This document shows positions 58,580 to 64,000 of a DNA stretch of 64,000 bases, in pieces. The notes below the pieces were generated by a model that saw nothing but the letters and a program-made list of their open reading frames with translations, made no database searches and was not told where the DNA came from. This DNA is from Aricia agestis (Eukaryota; Arthropoda; Insecta; Lepidoptera; Lycaenidae). How positions within the stretch are numbered: the first letter of the stretch is position 1; each line of letters opens with the position of its first letter. The stretch spans positions 6,207,501 to 6,271,500 of the forward strand of contig NC_056419.1 in assembly GCF_905147365.1 (NCBI RefSeq), given 5' to 3'. The translations under genes and the position numbers were made by a program.

Positions 58580-61555
58580 GCTTATAATGCTTATCATGGC
58601 CGCACGTGGCCTTAGGGGCGACTAACCCAAAATTGATTTATAATGTATTTTTATACTTAAAAATAAGCTTCGAAATGTTTCATTTTCTAAATACTACATT
58701 ATATTTCCAAAAATTTTATCTGAGCGAAAATACGATATCTTAAAATATTCTGTATAGAAAAAATCACAAAAATGCATCTAATTTTCACATACTTCTTTTA
58801 CTTTACTTCTTTTTTGTTGTGTGTAGTTACGTTGTTTTTGTTTCAACTTACGCCATCACTTTATGAATATCATTCGATACAGCCCATCTCGTAAATATAA
58901 CGTACCTAACGTTTAAGGCCAATTCTTACCAATAAACTACTGCGTGGGCAGAAAACTCGACCAGCTAAACGTGACCCCGGGGCCTATAATCCTTCTATCT
59001 CCGGAGCCCTAATAAGTCATCATAAACTGGTCGAGGTCAGGCAATTGCAATACAAATAAATGTGGGAGATATGATTAAATTAAATACGATTTAGATACGG
59101 TGTTACATTTATGTTTTTGGGGTTAATACATTTTCTTAATTCAGATAATAATAATATGAAACCTTTTATCTCATACCTAGTATGATAATAATACTTAAGA
59201 AAAGTAGTACTACTTTTTTAACCCACACTAGTATTATAAATGCAAAAGTATGGGTGTATAGTACGTGCCTGCTTGTTCATGGCTGCAAGTCAAGACCCGA
59301 GAAAGGACATACTATTAGAATAAGAAAAGCATCTAAGAGCCTTCTTGCGCTAAATGTTCTTGCAACAAAGTTGTGATCCAAATTTAGTTCATTAATTAAG
59401 ACTGAGATGGACTTAACAAAAAATATTTGTTCAACTTGAATTATTTTCCATTCAAGCGTCTTTTAACACAACACGCAAAAATGTTCGAATAGCCAATCCG
59501 CTCGAAATACAATAAATTAAGGCTCAATACGCCACACAATCAATTTACTGAAGATTGCACCAATTATCGTAGCATCGAAAACCAAAGCATTGAACCTTTT
59601 TCTCCTGAATTTTACCGACCGTCCGAAGCGGGGACTTCGCCTTGATGTGCCTTATAGCGTGACGAGTGTCTGAGGCAAAGTGATGTAAGCTGAAAATTGC
59701 AAATTATTGATTTTTTTATTTAAAATATCAATTTGTATACAAACGTCAAATGTGTTGTAAAATATTTAGTTATATCTTATTTGCGATCTACTTTACTGTA
59801 ATAAATTTTATAGAATTGATAATAAAAACTTCAAGAGTGAAAATATGCATCTTTGTAAGGTCAAAAACTATATATTTTATAATAATTTACTAGGTTAATA
59901 ATATGTTTGTTATCGCTCACCTCGATAAAAGATCATTTGATTTTATGTAACACAATTGGTATGTATGAGAAGATATATAAGCAGATCTGCCATTTATGTA
60001 TGTTTTATTCTAATAACATACGATTTAAGGTAAATTACATCATCATTAGTAGTCATGATGAAAACCCGCTGTCTTTTATTTATTCTTAATAGACCTATAA
60101 GTTTCGTCATCCGACTTGGTTGACTTATTTACGAACGTAGTACCTAATATTTTACTAGTTTTTAAAATGTCAATTATACACTATTTACACACACGTACAT
60201 TTTTTTACCACACAGGTGTGTCTATCAGTAGGCTAAATGTTTTTTCCTCTTAAATGATTAATCACAACGCAACGTTCTTATCCGACAATACTAATTTTAT
60301 CTAACATTTAATAAAATTACAAAAATTCTATTTCAATTATTATTTTCATTCGAATATAATAATATGTATTTTTAAATGATGTTTTGTAACTTATGCACTT
60401 TCGATCCGCAACCAATCAAGTTTTTAGAACCTAAAATAGTTTTTACACCCTTGACTTAAAGCTTGTGAGAAATGCCAATACAAAAATGTTATGGCGGTGG
60501 TATGCGGCGGCGTCGGCCGAATGCTCGAAAGGCGCTCGACCTATGCGTCACAATGCGATAATTGTAGGAAAAACCGAATAAAATATTATACAATTATATT
60601 TCGACGTTAACGATTGACAGCCGAACTGAGAAATAAAAAGTTGGAGAGTTACTGCACTTCGGATGCTTGAGATTGTTCGACTTTTGAGCATTTTTGAACG
60701 GAATCGCTATACACTTCGCCTTAATCGGTAGATTATCTTTTGTTTATTGCCGTTTTTACAAGTTAATTGTTTGGCGAGTTCTTATATTGTAATTTGTAGC
60801 AGGACATTTTAGTTATTGTAAAAATAAGTATAGTAGCAACGAGTGTTGCTAACTTAATATTTTAGGCCTCGACAGCCTACGTTTTACTTTAAAACTTACC
60901 CATTTTCTATATTCATTTCACATTATAAAATCAGGACACTTAACCAAGATGCCTTAGTTTTACAGTCGCAATAAAAAATATATTGCATTTTTTATAATAG
61001 TGTGAGCTTTTTTTTGAACTTCAAAATTAAACTTAAGAGCTCACCTGACTCTAAAAATCCATCATCGTCCTTCTCTCTTCACACTGACGCCCGTCTTTCA
61101 TATGCCAGGTGAAAAAGGACGGCGCGGAATTATCGCCGAGTTAGTTTTACTTGAATAAAAGACGAACTATAATGATTATAAAAAAGTGTTTTGAGCAAAT
61201 TTAGGTTTTATCAATACCTTTTTAGATATTCAAAAATATTAAAGAAAAGACAGCAAACTTCGAAGATCCAAGCAAAAATGTGTCTAAAACAAGGTTTGTA
61301 AAAAAGAAACTATCGAGCATTTTTTGAGTAATCGTGTTTTCGTCTTTGATTTAATCTTCATGAACTGAAGTTACTTGTGTCAAAAAATCAGTTTTCTAGA
61401 CCTTACAGATTTTGAGATCTAGGTTAAAGTATGTAGTCAAGTTAGGGTCATATGCGCTCTTAACGAAATCATCTTGGCTATGTCAAAAGATATTATGGGG
61501 ATCTTATCATTCTGAATAATAATAATACATAATATAATATTCAAGGAAGTAATAG
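58580..61555. other. Non-coding with several GC-richer islets
   Basis: Islets at 58915-59050 (AACTCGACCAG ... CTGGTCGAG inverted), 59620-59685, 60485-60560 and 61060-61145. The last has a minus-strand CAG|GTGAGC donor-like site at 61042 but closes with TAG six bases before it. Apart from the degraded B at 59226 the rest is AT-rich. Confidence 0.45.
59226..59375 (+). repeat. Degraded element B
   Basis: CACTAGTATTATAAATGCAA, CCGAGAAAGGACATACTATT and a GCAACAAAGTTGTGATC end. Confidence 0.4.
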
Positions 61556-61559
61556 TATA

Positions 61560-61738
61560 CAGGGTGTAACAAAAATAAGTAGCAGCTCTGAAAGACGAAA
61601 ATTTTTTTTCACTTTTGTATGGGCAAACATACAAAAGTGAAAAAAAATTTTGGTCTTTCAGCGCTGCCACTTTCACAGTTCTCAACAAGGAACACGTACA
61701 CACCTTAAAGTATTATCACTTATTTTTGTTACACACTG
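61560..61738. mobile_element. mariner-type MITE K copy 2, internally deleted
   Basis: TA flanks at 61558-61559 and 61739-61740; same termini and AAAGACGAAAATTTTTTTTC middle as 31030, but the left arm lacks about 50 bases. Confidence 0.7.
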
Positions 61739-61771
61739 TATATTAGGATATATAAAATCAATGTAGACCTT

Positions 61772-62029
61772 TTGAATGTCGTCTATTTCACATTTTTGTC
61801 TCTTTCCAGCCATTTTATAGATAAGAAGCATCATTTAAAATGTATTAAAGCCAGGAACTGGGTTTATCTGTACTTGTACCGTGTTACGACGCCCACCGGC
61901 CACATTACACGACTCCGTTTTTACAATAAACAACAACACTATATTCTGATACCAAAAAAATCGATTCTCAAGATATTGTCTTATGAAATCGATATTGAGA
62001 TGGTGTCAGAAAAAATCTCAACTTAGTAA
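61772..62029 (+). other. Unassigned 84-codon frame
   Basis: The frame closes with TAG at 62027-62029. A TCTCTTTCCAG acceptor-like sequence lies within it at 61799-61809. After it 72 codons read without a stop and include RNWVYLYLYRV and GHITRLRFYN. Not recognised; it abuts element F and may be old transposon. Confidence 0.2.
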
Positions 62030-62040
62030 TTTATATGTAA

Positions 62041-62372
62041 CTAGCTTTTGCCCGCGGCTTCGCCCGCGTGGAAATAACTTTTTATACATATACCCCGTTA
62101 CTAATAAACGTTGTATAAGCTTTAAATAGTTAATAGTTATACAGTGTTTTGTTCCCGTCACACAAGTGACATTTTTAATTGGATTGAAGAAAACAAAACA
62201 CTGTATAACTATTCAAAGCTTATACAGCGTTTATTAGTAAGGGGGATAAAGTATAGCCTTTATCACTCAGGAACACACCACCTGTCTATCGGTGTTAAAA
62301 TTTTTGCGATCGGACCAGTAGTTTCAGAGATTACTTCCTACAAATAAAAAAACAAACTTTACCTCTTTATAT
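62041..62372 (-). mobile_element. Helitron-like element F with nested foldback
   Basis: Reverse element: CTAG at 62041-62044, hairpin GCCCGCGGCTTCGCCCGC, ending CTTTACCTCTTTATA. A foldback at 62098-62243 (TTACTAATAAACGTTGTATA and complement) interrupts it. Confidence 0.6.
62098..62243. mobile_element. Foldback MITE nested in element F
   Basis: Arms of about 55 bp with several mismatches around a loop containing CACAAGTGACATTTTTAATT. The first 11 bases match MITE Q. Confidence 0.6.
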
Positions 62373-62375
62373 TTA

Positions 62376-62730
62376 GGTTGGGTTGCACCAACTAACTTTA
62401 ACTATAACTTTAAATATACACTACAGTGCAAAATGTCAAATCTTTGGTTAAAGTTAAATATGGCGTCCAAGGACGCCATATTTAACCTCCGCTCATATCT
62501 GAAAATTTACTATGTTTTACAGTGTTATATTTTTCCTGTCGATTTTTACGGATAATTCAATTTTTTATACCCTCAATCCCGTTACCTGTAGCTTCATTAA
62601 AAATTTTAAACGCAACAGACACGTGTGAATTTCTCCGGTTAAAGTTAAGGTTAAAGTTAAAGCTAAAGGACGCCATATTTAACTATAACCATAACTTTAA
62701 CTTTAACCACGCTTCTGGTGGAACCCAACC
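62376..62730. mobile_element. MITE I copy 2, without J
   Basis: GGTTGGGTTGCACCA to TGGTGGAACCCAACC, adjacent to element F. Confidence 0.75.
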
Positions 62731-62935
62731 TAAGTGTAGACTCTATATCCGTGACTTCATCCGCGTTAACTTTATAATTGCGAAGATAGACACTAGGAAT
62801 CGGCAAGTCATCTGCCAGCATCAATAACACAGTCAACTTAAATGAGCTCAACACTCATTTCTCTGTTCCGCCAGTTACTGTCGACCGGTATACTAAAACC
62901 CATAATATTATATCCTTTATATAATATCCATAGAT

Positions 62936-63092
62936 AATTTTCCCCGTTTTTTCCTAATTTTTTATTGCTTCTTCGCTCATATTGTCGTTAATGTAAATGA
63001 ATATGGTATAGCTTTCTTAATTCGATCCAGTAGTTCCTGAGATAATTGTGCGTTCAAACAAACTCTTCAGCTTTATAATAAAAAGGTATAGA
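62936..63092. repeat. Possible element F relative
   Basis: TTCGATCCAGTAGTTCCTGA and GCGTTCAAACAAACTCTTCA resemble F's internal target-site-like wording. Confidence 0.35.
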
Positions 63093-63318
63093 TTCCTTCA
63101 CAGTTCATATTTTAATAACCCCATTTAGTAATTTATAACTATACTTAAGTTTGGAACACCTATGTCTAAGAGTGCTTCGCTGTGCATCTTTCCTACTCTT
63201 ACTACTTGTGTAATCAATTTTTAATACATCAACTATAATAGGCGCATAACTTTAAGATTTTTAACAAGCACTATAATCTTTCAACCGTCCTCACTTCTTG
63301 ACAGACCAAAGAGACTAA

Positions 63319-63455
63319 GGGCCTGTTTCACCACACCTGATAAGTGCCGAATAGGCTTTTCACTACTTAACTTGACAGATCAAGTATGGAGAATCTGTCA
63401 AAAAAGTTGTGAATAGCCTATTCGGCACTTTGTCAGAAAGTGGTGAAACAGGCCC
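63319..63455. mobile_element. MITE L copy 1
   Basis: GGGCCTGTTTCACCAC / GTGGTGAAACAGGCCC ends; interior inverted CCGAATAGGC / GCCTATTCGG. Confidence 0.75.
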
Positions 63456-63489
63456 TAGGGGGCTGTTTCACCACTTAATGATGGCCCTA

Positions 63490-63608
63490 GGGGGCTGTTT
63501 CACCACTTAATGATTTACAACTTATCTAACAGTTACTCCATACATTATCTATCAGATAAGTTGTGGAAAGCCTATCCGGCAGTTAATAGGATGTGGTGAA
63601 ACAGGCCC
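63490..63608. mobile_element. MITE L copy 2, adjacent
   Basis: Same termini with a one-base difference on the left. A 32-bp direct duplication (63451-63482 and 63483-63514) links the two copies. Confidence 0.75.
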
Positions 63609-63609
63609 A

Positions 63610-63920
63610 TAGAATTTCAACAGTCCTCTCTTCCATTTTTGCCATGGCAATAGTAATCTCCTGGTAAAATAAAGACAGTACTATTACATATTCCTGATAA
63701 AATACTTCTAGACTAAAGCGTTAACCCTTCAATAGTAGTAGGGGTAACAAAGGGGTCAATGGTGCTTTGATCCCCACCCGGCACCCCACCTGCAAGCCTT
63801 GGTCTCGGTCCACTCGACTCGCTAGATGTTTACTTTTGTAAGAGCATCGATATTCGATACAGCTTTGACTTTAGCTTGTATCAGCATATTAACTATGTAG
63901 AGGAATTATAATACAACTAA
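63610..63920. other. Non-coding with GC-rich patch
   Basis: 63740-63830 (GATCCCCACCCGGCACCCC, GGTCTCGGTCCACTCGACTC) is markedly GC-rich. The minus strand is open for about 34 codons there without splice signals. Confidence 0.35.
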
Positions 63921-63927
63921 AACTTAC

Positions 63928-64000
63928 CTGCAACTTTGTTCAAGCAGAAATTTACTGAACGGGAGCCGTATATTTTGCTACTATTATATACTAAAAATAG
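63928..64000 (-). CDS. Candidate internal exon at the window edge (partial)
   Basis: On the minus strand CAG|GTAAGT at 63930-63922 is a full match to the 5' splice-donor consensus. The 73 bases before it on that strand are open in one frame (it contains the run YGSRSVNFCLNKVA), while the other two frames have stops. A possible acceptor, ATTTTTAG, sits at the extreme edge; if it is used, the exon is only about 63 bases. The product is not recognised. If real, the intron would run leftward into the repeat-rich region. This rests on one splice motif and a short open frame. Confidence 0.33.

Noticed and set aside
61042..61140. Minus-strand exon with CAG|GTGAGC donor
   Set aside because: The best frame closes with TAG six bases before the donor and no acceptor is evident.

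Overview
The window looks like non-coding nuclear DNA of a lepidopteran insect (moth or butterfly; species not resolved). It is AT-rich, has no long intact open reading frame, and is packed with short non-autonomous transposable elements of types I know from Lepidoptera: tRNA-headed SINEs, a SINE that shares its 3' end with a LINE, Helitron-like elements ending in a small hairpin plus CTAG, and many MITEs or foldback elements. Family assignments come from eye alignment of copies within the window and from memory of lepidopteran repeats; no database search was possible.

Genes: the only well-supported coding sequence is a terminal exon on the + strand at 34497-34607. It has a pyrimidine-rich tract plus CAG acceptor and 36 codons, then TGA. 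A repeat-free stretch of about 1.4 kb with poly(A) signals follows and reads as its 3' UTR. Everything upstream to position 1 may be intron of that gene. A weaker candidate is a minus-strand exon at the right edge (63928-64000) with a consensus CAG|GTAAGT donor. If real, a second, oppositely oriented gene reaches in from the right. Another minus-strand donor lies at about 58132.

Layout. 1-11.3 kb: Helitron-like pieces, one SINE of each type, foldbacks and a 5-bp-TSD MITE. 11.3-22.5 kb: Helitron-like B copies, three copies of SINE A (one nested in B) and an RTE-like LINE relic. 22.5-34 kb: the densest nesting. It includes a TTAA-flanked piggyBac-like MITE inside a larger repeat, MITE J inside MITE I, a TA-flanked mariner-type MITE and twin near-perfect hairpins. 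34.5-36 kb: terminal exon and 3' UTR. 36-48 kb: repeat G copy, clustered TTAA-type MITEs, an RFX/CRE-like site pair and a large foldback. 48-58 kb: five further SINE A copies, a LINE split by an antisense SINE, and a 1.8 kb element with 21-bp phased motif arrays. 58-64 kb: Helitron-like, mariner-type and hairpin MITEs, then the candidate edge exon.

The most unusual items are the phased arrays at 55.6-56.5 kb, the LINE/SINE tail-sharing locus at 53.2-53.8 kb, the paired perfect hairpins at 31.5 kb and the two adjacent perfect palindromes at 48.94-48.99 kb. I see nothing that amounts to a new multi-gene system.
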